Assembly: GCA_030789695.1 (NCBI GenBank)
Contig: CM061141.1
Location: forward strand, 173,180,807 to 173,244,806
DNA: 64,000 nucleotides
Source: Scilla litardierei
Lineage: Eukaryota; Streptophyta; Magnoliopsida; Asparagales; Asparagaceae
Reading direction: 5' to 3'
Position 1 is the first letter of the stretch. Every line of letters starts with the position of its first letter. The translations under genes and the position numbers were made by a program. Below the pieces are notes generated by a model. The model saw only the letters and a list, made by a program, of their open reading frames with translations, was not told the origin of the DNA and searched no databases. This document shows positions 52,490 to 64,000 of this stretch, in pieces.

Positions 52490-55400
52490 TAATAATATTT
52501 TTGGTCTTATTTTGTCTTCTCTTATAATTTGATTGAAGATGTCGATCTCCCGGTTTCAATGGACATTTTTGCGGATTTCTCTAAGCTTTCGATTATTTTT
52601 GACATTTTCTTAAAGATATGGTCGTTCTTTAAATCATATCAGAGAAGAAAAAATTAGGTAAAAATGTTAGCTAAAACCGAGAAAGCGCCATTTTCAACTG
52701 AAATATAAGAGAAGAAAAAATTCGGAATCGGGAAATCACCATCTTCATCTATAAAAATGTCCACTGTAACTAAGATATCGCCATCTTCAACTGATAATAT
52801 TTTTATGTCATTTTCTGAGCTCGGTGCTAATTTCTACATTTTATGAAAGATATAGACCTTTTTATTATTGATATGATTTTTATAGCCTAAATTTGTCTTC
52901 TCTTATTTTCCAGTTGAAGATGACGAACTTATTATTAAATGAAATGATTTGTTGGCCTAATTTTGTCCTCTCTTATTTTTCAGTTTAAGATGGCGATTGC
53001 CCGGTTCCAACGAGCATTTTTGCGGATGTTTTCTTAGCTCCGGACTCTTTTCCACTTTTTTGGAAGATATGCATCATTTTATTAAATGATATGAAATTTT
53101 GGCCTAATTTTGTCTTCTCTTATATTCCAGTTGAAGATGTCGATCTCCCGGTTCCAACGGATATTTTTGCGTATTTTTCTGAGTTCCAGGCTATTTTCCA
53201 CGGTTTTGGAAGATATGTATCATTTTATTAAACAGTATGATATTTTGGCCTCAATTTGTCTTCTCTTATTTTTCAGTTGAAGATGGTGATCTTCCGATTC
53301 CAACGGACATTTTTGCGGTTTTTTCTGAGCCCGGGGTTATATTGTACACTTTCTAGAAGATAAGAATATTTATATTAAATGATATGATTTTTATTGCCTA
53401 ATTTTGTCTTCTTATATTTTTAAGTTGAAGAGGGCGATATCCCAGTTCCAATGGACATTTTTGCGTGTTTTTCTGAGCTACAGGCTATTTTCTACGTTTC
53501 AATAAAGATATGGATCTCTTTATTAAATGACAAGATTTTTGTAGCCGAATTTTGTCTTCTCATATTTTTTTAGTCGAATATGGCGATCTCCCGGTTGCAA
53601 CAAATATTTTTGAGGACTTTTCTTAGCTTGAGGCATTTTTTTACTTTTTCTGGAAGATATGAATTTTTTTATTAAATAATATGAATTTTGGCCTAATTTT
53701 GTCTTCTCTTTTTTCCAACAGACATTTGTGCGGATTTTTTTTGATCTCGTGGTTATTTTCTACATTTTATGGCAGATATGTATCTTTTTATTAAATGAGA
53801 TGATTTTTGGGCTAATTTTGTCTTCTTTTATTTTTTAGTTGAAGATGGCGATCTCCCAGTTCCAACAGACAATTTTCGGATTTTTCTGAGCTCCAAGCAA
53901 TTTTCCACATTTTCTGTACGATCGAAATATTTTTATTAAATGATTTGGTTTTTATAACCTAATTTTATCGTCTTTTATTATTCATTTGAAGATGGCGATC
54001 TCCCATTCCAACGGACATTTTTGTCGATTGTTTTGAGCTCGGGCCTATTTTTTTACATTTTCGGGAAGTTATGGATCTTTTTATTAAATGATATGATTTT
54101 TTGACCTAATTTTTTCTTCTCTTATTTTTTAGTTGAAGATGGAGATCTTCTGGTTTCAACGAACATTTTTGCGGATTTTTCGGAGCTCCAGGCTATTTTC
54201 TAAATTTTCAGAAAGTTATGGATCTTTTTATTAAATGATTTAATTTTTATATCCTAATTCTATCTTCTCTTATTTTTCACTTAAAGATGGCGATCTTCCG
54301 ATTGCAACAGACATTTTTGCGTTTTTTGAGCTCGGTGCTATTTTCTATATTTTATGATATATACATATCTTTTTATTAAATAATATGATTTTATAGTCTT
54401 TGTTTGTTTTCTCTCATTTTTTTAGTCGAAGATGGTGGTCTCCCAGTTTCAACGGCCATTTTCGCATATTTTTCTTAGCTTGAGACTATTTTTTCCATTT
54501 TGTGTAAGATATGTATCCTTTTATGAACTGATATGATTTTAAGGTCTAATGTTGTCTTCTTTCTTTTTTAATTTGAAGATGGCGATGTCCTGGTCCCAAT
54601 GGTCATTTGTGCTGATTTTTTTGAGCTCCGGGCTATTTACTATATTTTTTGTATAACATGAATCTTTATATTAAATAATATGATTTTATAACCAACTTTG
54701 TCTTCTCTTATTTTTCAGTTAAAGTTGGTGATCTCCCAGTTCCAAGGACATTTTTTGCGGATTTTTCTGAAATTCGGGGCTATTTTTCTACATTTTCGAG
54801 AAGTTATGGATCTTTTAATAAAATGATATGATTTTTGGCCTAATCTTGTCTTCTTTAATTTTTCAATTGAAGATAGCGATCTCCCGTTTCTAAAGGACAT
54901 TTTGCGTATTATTCTAACCTGAGACCATTTTCTAAATTTTCTAGACGATATGGTTCTTTTTATTAAATGTTACGATTTTTGGAATAATTGTCTTCTATTA
55001 TTTTTTCAGTTGAAGATGGCGATCTCCCTGTTCTAACAGACATTTTTGTGGATTTTATAAGCTCGGTGCTATTTTCTACATTTTTATAAATGATATGATT
55101 TTATATCCTACGTTTGTCTTCTCATATTTTTTTTCAGTTTTTCTGTTGAAGATGGCGACACCCGGTTCCAATGGACGTTTTTGCGGATTTTTCTTAGCTT
55201 GAGTCCGTTTTTCTACTTTTTCTAAAAGATATGAAAACTTTTATGAAATGATATGATATTTGGCCTAATTTTTGTCTTCTCTATTTTTCAGATGAATATG
55301 ACGATCTCCTGGTTCAATGGAACATTTTTTCGGATTTTTCTGAGCACGGATCTACTTTCTACATTTTATGAAACATATGAATCTTTATATTAAATGATTT

Positions 55401-58400
55401 GAGTTTTATAGCTTAATTTTGTCTTCTCTTATTTTTCAATCGAAGATAGCGATATCCTAGTTCGAACGAATATTTCCGCTGATTTTTTTTGAGTTCAGTG
55501 CTATTTTTTACATTTTATGGAAGATATAGAACTTTTTATTAATTGATATGATTTTTATAGCCTACATTTGCCTTCTCTTATTTTTTCAGTTGAAGATGGA
55601 GATCTCTTGGTTCCAACGGAAATTTTTGCGGTTTTTTCTGAGCTCTAGGCTATTTTCTACATATCTAGAAGATATGTATTTTTATATTAAATGATATGAT
55701 TTTTATGGCCTAATTTTATCTTCTCTTATTTTTCAGTTGAAGATGGCGATCTCCCGGTTCTAACGGACATTTTTGCGTATTATTCTGACCTCGTGGATAT
55801 TTTCTAAATTTTCATGAATATATGTATCTTTTTATTGAATGATATGATTTTTGGCATAATATTTCTTCTCTTATTTTTCAGTTGAAGATGGCGATCTCCT
55901 GGTTCCAACGGATATTTTTGCAGATTTTTATGAGCTCGGTTCTATTTTCTATATTTTATGAAAGATAAGGATCTGTTTATTAAATGATATAATTTTTATA
56001 GCCTACTTTTGTCTTCTCTTATTTTTTTTTCAGTTGAAGATGGCGATTTACCAGTTCCAATAGACATTTTTATTAATTTTTCTTAGCCTGTGACTATTTT
56101 TCTAACTTTTCTGAAAGATATGGATATTTTATAAATGATAGGATTTTTTGGCCTAATTTTGTCTTCTATTTTTCAGTTGAAGATGGCGATCTCTCGGTTC
56201 CAATGTACATTTGTGCGGTTTTTTGAGCTCCGGTCTATTTTCTACATTATCTATAAGATATGGTTATTTATATTTAATGATATGATTTTTATAGCATAAT
56301 TTTTTCTTCTCATATTTTTCAGCTGAAGATGGCGATCTCTCGGTTCCAACAGACATTTTTGTGGATTTTTCTGACCTCGGGACTATTTTCTAGATTTTCT
56401 GGAAGAAATGGGTCTTTTTATTAAATGATTTTATTTTTGGCCTTATTTTGCCTTCTCATATTTTTAGTTGAAGATGGCGATCTCCATGTTCCAACTGATA
56501 TTTTTTGAAGATTTTTCTGAGCTCGGTGCTATTTTCTATATTTTATGGAAGATATGTTCTTTTTATTAAATGAGATGATTTTTATTGCCTACTTTTTTCT
56601 TCTCTTATTTACGGTGAAGATTGATATCTACCGGTTTCAACGGACATTTTTGCGCACATTTCTTTGCTTGGGACTATCTGTCTACTTTTTCTGGAAGATA
56701 TGAATCTTTTTATTAAATGAAATGATTTTTGGCCTAATTTTGTATTCTCTTATTTTTTCAGTGTAATATTGCGATCTTCCGATTCCAACGGACATTTGTG
56801 CAGATTTCTCTGAGCTCGGTGCTATTTTCTACATTTTATGGTAGGTATGTATTTTTTGCTAAATGATATGATTTTTGACCTAATTTTGTCATCTTTTATT
56901 TTTAGTTGAAGATGGCGACCTCCCTGTTCCAACGGACATTTTTTCGGATTTTTCTGAGCTTCGAGCTATTTTCTACAATTTCCGTATGATATGATTGTTT
57001 ATATTAAATGGTATGATTTTATAACCTAATTTTGTCTTCTCTAATCATTCAGTTGAAGATGACGATCTCCCGGTTCCAACGAACATTTTTTTCAATTTTT
57101 CTAAGCTCGGTGCTATTTGTTAACATTTTCAGAAGTTATAGATCTTTTAATAAAATAATCTGATTTTTGACCTAATTTTTTCTTCTCTTATTTTTTTAGT
57201 TGAAGATGGCGATCTCCTGGTTTTAATGAATATTTTTGCGGATTTTTCAGAGCTCCGAAATAATTTCTACATTTTCAAAAAGTTATGGATCTTTTTATTA
57301 AATGATATGATTTTTAAAGCCTAATTTTGTGTTCTCTTATTTTTCTGTTGAAGATGTTGATCTCCCAGCTCCATCGGACTTTTTGCGTATTGTTTTAAGC
57401 TTGGTGCTATTTCCTACATATTATGGAAGATATAGAACTTTTTATTTAATAATATGATTTTTATGGCCTACGTTTGTATTATCTTTTTTTCAGTTCTACA
57501 TGACAGTCTCCCAGTTTCAACGGACATTTTTGCAGATTTTTCTTAGCTTGAGACTATTTTTCTACATTTTCTGTAAGATATATATCTTTTAATGGAATGA
57601 CATGATTTTTTGGCCTAAATTTTTTCTCTTTTTTTAAATTGAAGATGGAGATCTCCTGGTTCCAATGGACATTTGTGCGGATGTTTTTGAGCTTCGGGCT
57701 ATTTTCTATATTTTTGTACAATATGAATCTTTATATTAAATGAAATGATTTTTATAACCTAATTTTGTAATCTCTTATTTTTTTAGTTGAAGATGTCGAT
57801 CTCACGGTTCCAAGCGACATTTTTACGGATTTTTCTAAGCTCGGTGCTATTTTTCTACATTTTCGAGAAGCTATGGATCTTATTTTTAAATGATAAGATT
57901 TTTGGCCTAATTTTGACTTCTTTTATTTTTCAGTTAAAGATAGCGATCTCCCGTTTCTAATAGACATTTTACGTATTATTCTGACCTCTGGACTATTTTC
58001 TAAATTTTCTGGAAGATATGGATCTTATTATTAATGATATGATTTTTGGCCTAATTTTGTCTTCTCTTATTTTTCAGTTGAAGATGGCAATCTCACTATT
58101 CCAACAGATATCTTATGGATTTTTATAAGCTTGGTGCTATTTTCTACATTTTTATAAATGATATGAATTTTATAGCCTACGTATGTCTTCATTTATTTTT
58201 TCGGTTCCAATGGACATTTTTGCGGATTTTTTCTTAGCTTGAGTCTGTTTCTCTATATTTTCTGAAAGATATTGATCTTTTTATGAAATGTTATGATTTT
58301 TTGGCCTAATTTTTGTCTACTCTATTTTTCAAATGAAGATCACGATCTCCTGGTTCCAACAAACATTCTTGCGGATTTTTCTGAGCTCAGGAATAGTTAA

Positions 58401-61400
58401 GATATGAATCTTCATATTAAATGATATGATTTTTATAGCCTAATTTTTGTCTTCTCTTATTTTTCAGATGAAGATGACGATCTCTCGGTTCCAACGTAAA
58501 TTTTTGCAAAATTTTCTGAGCTCCTTGCTATTTTCAACATTTTATGGAAAAATATAGAACTTTTTATTAAATGATATAATTTTTATAGCCTACGTTTTGT
58601 CTTCTCTTATTTTTTTCAGTTGAATATGGTGATATCTCGGTTCCAACGGAAATTTTTGCTGATTTTTTCTGAGCTCCAGTCTATTTTCTACATATTCTGG
58701 AAGATTTGGAACTTTATATTAAATGATATGAACTTTATGGTCTAAATTTGTCTTCTCTTATTTTTAAGCTGAAGATGGCGATCTCCCAGTTCCAACGGAC
58801 ATTTTTATGTATTATTCTGACCTCGAGGCTATTTTCTAAATTTTCTGGATTATACGTATCATTTATTAAATGATATGATTTTGGGCCTAATTTTGTCTTT
58901 TCTTATTTTTTTTAATTGAAGAATGCGATCTCCTGGTTCCAACACACATTTTTGCGGATTTTTATGAGTTCGGTGCTACTTTCTACATTTTATGAAAGAT
59001 AAGTATTTTTTATTAAATGATATGATTTTTATTGCCTACATTTATCATCTCTTATTTTTCAGCTGAAGATGTCGATCTACCCTTTCCAACCGACATTTTT
59101 GTGGATTTTTCTTAGCTTGAGGCTATTTTTCTAACTTTTCTAGAAGATTTGGATATTTTAAGTAAATGGTATGATTTTTTGCTCTATTTTGTGTTCTATT
59201 TTTTCAAATGAAGATGGCGATCTACCGGTTCCAATTTACATTTGTTTGGATTTTTAGCTCCAGGATATTTTCTACATTATCTATAAGATATGGATATTTA
59301 TATTAAATGATACGATTTTTATAACATAATTCTGTTTTCTCTTATTGTTTAGCTAAAGATGGCGATCTCCCGGGTCAAACGGACATTTTTGCGGATTTTT
59401 CTGAGCTCGGGGCTACTTTTCTACATTTTCGGGATGTTATGCATCTTTTAATTAAATGATATGATTTTTTGGCCAAATTTTGATTTCTTTTATTTTTTTT
59501 AGCTGAAGATGACGATCTCCTGGTTCCAACAGATATTTTTGCGGATTATTCTGACCTCGGGGTTATTTTCTAAATTTTTTAGACGATTTGGATCTTTTTG
59601 TTAAATGATTTTATTTTTGGCTTACTTTTGTCTTCTCTTATATTCCAGTTGAAGATGGCGATCTCCCGATTCCAACGACCATTTTGGCGGATTTTTTTGA
59701 GTTCCGAACTATTTTCCACTTTTTTGGAAGATCTGTATCATTTTTTTATTTGAAGAAGGCGAACTCCCAGTTCCAACGGACATTTTTGCATATTTTTCTG
59801 AGCTTGAGGTTATTTTGTACACTTTCTGGAAGATAAGATTCTTTATATTAAATGATGTGATTTTTATAGCCAAATTTTGTCTTCTTATATTTTTCAAGTG
59901 AAGATGACGATATCCCAGTTCCAATGGATCTTTTTGCAGATTTTTCTGAGCTTCAAGCTATTTTCTATATTTAATTAAAGATATGGATCTCTTTATTAAA
60001 TGACAAGATTTTTGTTGCCTAATTTTGCCTTCTCAGATTTTTTAGTTAAATATGGCAATCTGCTGGTGCAGCGGACATTTTTGAAGATTTTTCTTAGCTC
60101 GGGGCATTTTTTTACTTTTTCTGGAAGATATGAATCTTTTTAATAAATGATATGAATTTTTGGCCTAATTTTTCTTCTCTTATTTTTCAGTATAAGATGG
60201 CGACCTACCGATTCTAACGAACATTTTTGCGGATTTATCTAACATCGCGGACATTTTCTAAATTTTTTGAAAGATATTGATCTTCGTATTAAATGATATG
60301 ATTTTGGCTTAATTTTTTCTTCTCTTATTTTTCAGTTGAAGTGGCAATCTCCCGGTTACAACAGACATTTTTGCTGATTTTTCTGAGCTCAGTGTTATTT
60401 TCTACATTTTATGGAAGATATGTTTTTTTATTAAATGATATGATTTTTATACCCGACGTTTGTCTTCTCTTATTTTTTTCAGTTGAAGATAGCAATCTAC
60501 CAGTTCCAACGGATATTTTTCATATTTTTTCTTAGTTTTGGGCATTTTTCCCATATTTTCTGGAAGATATGGATCTTTTTATGAAATGATATGCTTTTTA
60601 GCCTACTTTGTCTTTTCTCTTTTTTCGGATGAAGATAACGATCTCTCAGTTCCAATGAATATTTTTACAGATTTTTTCGGGATATTTCCTACATTTTCTA
60701 TAAGATATAAATCTTTATATTAAATAATATGATTTTTATTGCCGAATTTTGTCTTCTCTTATTTTGTAGTTAAAGATGGCGATCTCTCGGTTAAAACGAA
60801 GATTTTTGCGGATTTTTTGAGCTCAGTGCTATTTTCTACATTTTATATAAGATACAGAACTTTTTATTAAATGATATTATTTTTATAGCCCATGTTTGTC
60901 TTCTTTTTTTTTCAGTCGAAGATGGCGATCTCTTGGTTCAAACGAAAATTTTTGCGGATTTATTCGAGATCCATGCTATTTTCTACATATTCTGGAGGAT
61001 ATGAATCTTTGTATTAAATGATATGATTTTATGGTCTAATTTTGTCTTCTCTTATTTTTCAGTTGAAGATGCCAACATTTCGTTTCCAATGGACATTTTT
61101 ACTTATTATTCTGACCTCAAGGCTATTTTCAAAATTTTCTGGAATATATGTATCTTTTTATTAAATGATATGAATTTTGGCTTAATTTTGTCTTCTCTTA
61201 TTTTTCAGTTGAAGATGGCGATCTCTCTGTTCCAATGGACATTTTTGCGAATTTTTATGAGATCGGTGCTATTTTCAATATTTTATGAAAGATGAGGATC
61301 TTTTTATTAAATGATATGATTTTTATAGCCTACATTTGTCTTCTCTTATTTTTTTAGTTGAGGGTGGCGATATACCCATTTCAACAGAGATTTTTGCGGA

Positions 61401-62218
61401 TTTTTCTTAGCTTGGGACTATTTTCTACCTTTTTGGAAGATATGGAAATTTTTATTAAATGATATGATTTTTTGGCCCAATTTTGTCTTCACTTTTTTTC
61501 AGTTAATGATGGCGATCTCCCAGTTCCAATTTACATTTGTGCAGATTTTTTGAGCTCCGGGCTATTTTCTACATTTTATATAAGATAAGGATATTTATAT
61601 TAAATGATATGATTTTATAGCCTAAATTTGTCTTTCCTTATTTTTTCAGTTGAAGGTGGCGATCTCCCTGTTTCAATGGATATTTTTGCAGATGTTTCTA
61701 ACATCGGGTCTATTGTTCTACATTTTCGAGAAGTTTTGGATCTTTTTATTATATGATATTATTTTTGGCCAAATTTTGTCTTCTCTTATTTTTCAGCTGA
61801 AAATGTCGATCTCCCTATTCCAACGGACATATTTTGTAGATTATTCTGACCTCGAGGTTATTTTCTAAATTTTCTGGAAGATATGGATCTTTTTATTAAA
61901 TTATTTGATTTTTGGCCAAATTTTGGCTTCTCTTAATTTTCAGTTGAAGATGGCGATCTTCCGGTTCCAACTGATATTTTTGCGGATTTTTCTGAGCTCG
62001 ATGCTATTTTCTATATTTTATGGAAGAAGTGTATCTTTTATCAAATGAGATAATTTTTATAGCCTATATTTTTCTTCTCTTATTTTTTAGGTGAAGTAGG
62101 CGATCTATCAGTTTCAACGGATATTTTTGCGGACTTTTCTTAGCTTGGGACTATTTTTCTACATTTTCTGCAAGAATGTATTTTTTAATGAAATGATATG
62201 ATTTTTTGGCCTAATTTT
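52490..62218 (+). repeat. ~147-bp satellite, segment 7 (9.7 kb uninterrupted)
   Basis: About 65 forward monomers with one inverted block (52640-52798). It starts in the middle of the type-1 higher-order unit split by element C. Two adjacent copies of the type-2 unit lie at about 54410-57475 and 57475-60500, offset about 3.06 kb. No gene, RNA gene or foreign insertion is seen in this stretch. Confidence 0.93.
52640..52798 (-). repeat. Inverted satellite block, copy 4
   Basis: Reverse-complement pieces (GAAAAAATTAGG, GCGCCATTTTCAACTG, CACCATCTTCATCT, CGCCATCTTCAACTG) in the same layout as the other three copies. Confidence 0.85.
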
Positions 62219-64000
62219 GGTTGAGTATTGGACTTCTCCCTACTTGGTGTTAATGATGAGCAAACATAAATACTTGTGCCTAATCCCCTATTTACAGTTA
62301 ATCCATTGCCTAAGCATATTATGAAGATCAATTAACAATGGATGACACTCAAAGATCATTGAAAGCAAAGGAAGTGGATTGGATGATCAAAGATGGTGAT
62401 TGAAGCTCCTAGAAGACTTCAAGCTCATGCGTAGGATAGAAGAGAGAGTTCTTCAAATGTAATCTTCTTGTTTCTCGTCTAGTATGTAGCTTAGAAGTAG
62501 AACTATGTTGAAGCACACCCACATCTTCATTTCAGTCTTAAGAAATCATTAGATCAACCTTCCTTAGACTCCAGTTCATTTCTATCAAGAATGTGATGGC
62601 ATAATCTCAACAGTCGACTGCTGAACTATTTACAGTCGCCTGTCTCAAAACAGTCGACTGTGTTTTGTTCTACAGTCGCCAGTTATGCACATATTTAATC
62701 AGTCAATTTTTGGGCTTCTTAGCTTTAACTCTATCAGGCGACTGCTGTGCATTTCACATGCACCTGTTCTAGTGACAATCGACTGTGGTTTGTTTCTCAG
62801 TCGCCTGTCTATCTTCAGCTCAAACCAAATTCCCAGTTTTGATCAGGCAAGTCGGCTAATGTTGTATTTACAGTCGACTGTCCAAATGGCACAGTCGACT
62901 GTCAATGCTTTAACAGTCGTCTGTCCTTGAGCCTCGCTAAAGACTCAACTCTCTGGAAAATGTCAGGGTTTGTGACAGTCGTCTGTAGAAGGAATTACAG
63001 TCTCCTGTCTTCTCTTCATCAGTCGCCTGGCCTGTATTCCCAGACTTTTCTAAGACCTTCTTGACTTACCCTCATTACGGCCAGTCGCCTGTTTAAGGAT
63101 GTATAGTTGCATGTTGGTTTAACAGTCGACTGTCTACTCCCTATCAATCGACTGTCCACGTGGTAAGTTACGGTTATGAATTCTCACCTACCCTCTATCA
63201 CAGTGCAGCAGTCGACTGTGGGTTGTTCAACAGTCGACTGTCGTGGGCGCAGATTCTATCCGTTGAGTTTTTCTTCACGGATTTCAAAGGGGTTTTTGGG
63301 GATTCTGTTTGAAGGGTTTGAGAAAACTATAGAAGAAGCCTCTACTGATCTATTGAGAGGTTGACTCATTTGATTATCTTTTGCTCAAACATTCTAGCTT
63401 TCATTTTAAAAGATCAAAGCTCTCAAATTCCAAAAGCCCTAGAATTCCTATCTTTCATCTCTTGCTCTCCAACCTAGAACCAAAGAGAAATCTTCTAGGC
63501 ATTTGGTGCAATCAAGAGAAAGGGCGTTCCTCTCTTCCAAGATAGTTATTCAACACACAACACACTTCTCCTTCAAGTTCTACTTCAGGGCATAGGTAAT
63601 TGTAAGTGTTGTTTAATTTCATATTTCATAACTTTCGTTATTTGATTTACTCTCGGGTTGTGAGAGTGTTTTGCTTGCTCCCAAGTTGTGGGAGTCAAGG
63701 ACATCGAGTGTATTTCGATTTCACTTGTAGGGTTGCTACAAGTGGGTTTTAAAGGAAACCTCAAGTTAGGGTTCTAACTTGAGTATCCGGTGGTATCCGG
63801 GTTTAAGGGACGTAGGATTACTGGGAACAAGTCGGGAAGTGACTTGGGTAATCCAAACCAACATCCTTGTTTTTGCATTGTTTCATTTTGGGGTTTACTT
63901 TTATTCCGCATTAATTGTTGGTTAGGAATTTACTTTGGTGTAACTATCTTTTTAAATTGTATAAACACTATTCAACCCCCCTTCTAGTGTTTTTCCCATA
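62218..64000 (+). mobile_element. Large copia-type LTR, SIRE/Maximus-like (runs off the window)
   Basis: The satellite breaks at CCTAATTTTG and new sequence begins TGGTTGAGTATTGGACTTC. About 1.78 kb of non-coding sequence follows: a palindrome-rich block (62608-63245), a leader-like region, the phrase CTCCCAAGTTGTGGGAGTC, and near the window end CACTATTCAACCCCCCTTCT, a style of ending seen in SIRE/Maximus LTRs. No coding domain is present. Whether an internal region and second LTR follow cannot be seen. Confidence 0.6.
62608..63245 (+). repeat. Dispersed CAGTCGACTG / CAGTCGCCTG palindromes
   Basis: About 18 copies of a decamer-like motif, mostly ACAGTCGACTGT (a perfect palindrome) or ACAGTCGCCTGT, at irregular 10-60-bp spacing, for example near 62650, 62869, 62890, 63122, 63209 and 63230. 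The irregular spacing and unrelated spacers exclude a simple tandem array. It sits in what would be U3 of the LTR. Confidence 0.85.

Noticed and set aside
62608..63245. Possible CRISPR-like or tandem array of CAGTCGACTG motifs
   Set aside because: Spacing is irregular, motifs are only about 10-12 bp, and the context is a plant LTR.
1..64000. Bacterial operons, phage genes, defence systems or riboswitches
   Set aside because: Composition, satellite structure and all recognisable genes are plant transposable elements; nothing prokaryotic is present.

Overview
The window reads as non-genic heterochromatin of a flowering plant, probably pericentromeric or centromere-like. I recognise no host protein gene, tRNA, rRNA or other host RNA gene. 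The plant assignment rests on the transposon lineages: Ty3/gypsy Tat with a second RNase H domain and an antisense ORF, plant-type Ty1/copia elements, a Tekay/Del-like LTR tail and an L1-type LINE tail. I cannot name the species.

The background is an AT-rich tandem satellite with a monomer of about 147 bp (146-149), all in one orientation apart from four short inverted blocks. It fills 1-2098, 2528-4199, 13829-13862, 17850-19032, 19891-28640, 35384-36997, 42294-45955 and 52490-62218. Monomers are visibly diverged, but runs of distinctive monomers recur in the same order, so the array has higher-order organisation.

Insertions, left to right: an unclassified AT-rich insert (2099-2527); a degenerate Ty3/gypsy Tat element with 841/842-bp LTRs and a 5-bp target duplication (4200-13828), lacking most of gag; a composite of a palindrome-rich LTR-like fragment (13863-15030) and a Tekay/Del-like LTR tail containing a 1-kb internal duplication (15031-17849); a 5'-truncated LINE tail (19033-19890) flanked by near-identical 138-bp satellite segments; three members of one Ty1/copia family with unusually short 112-113-bp LTRs, called A (28641-35383, minus), B (36998-42293, minus) and C (45956-52489, plus); and the start of a large copia-type LTR rich in CAGTCGACTG-like palindromes (62218 to the window end).

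Element B is the only apparently intact coding unit: identical LTRs, a perfect 5-bp target duplication, an open gag (318 aa) and an open pol (1156 aa with PR, INT, RT and RNase H in copia order). A and C are pseudogenised and share two UGA codons where B has GGA. The strongest observation is that A and C carry a 1.3-1.4-kb GT...AG segment between the primer-binding site and gag, while B joins the flanks exactly where splicing would. This points to a 5'-leader intron and to B descending from a spliced genomic RNA. The intron holds a GC-rich hairpin array and telobox motifs. In all three copies pol starts at its own ATG directly after a T-rich, AG-ending sequence, about 157 nt beyond the gag stop.
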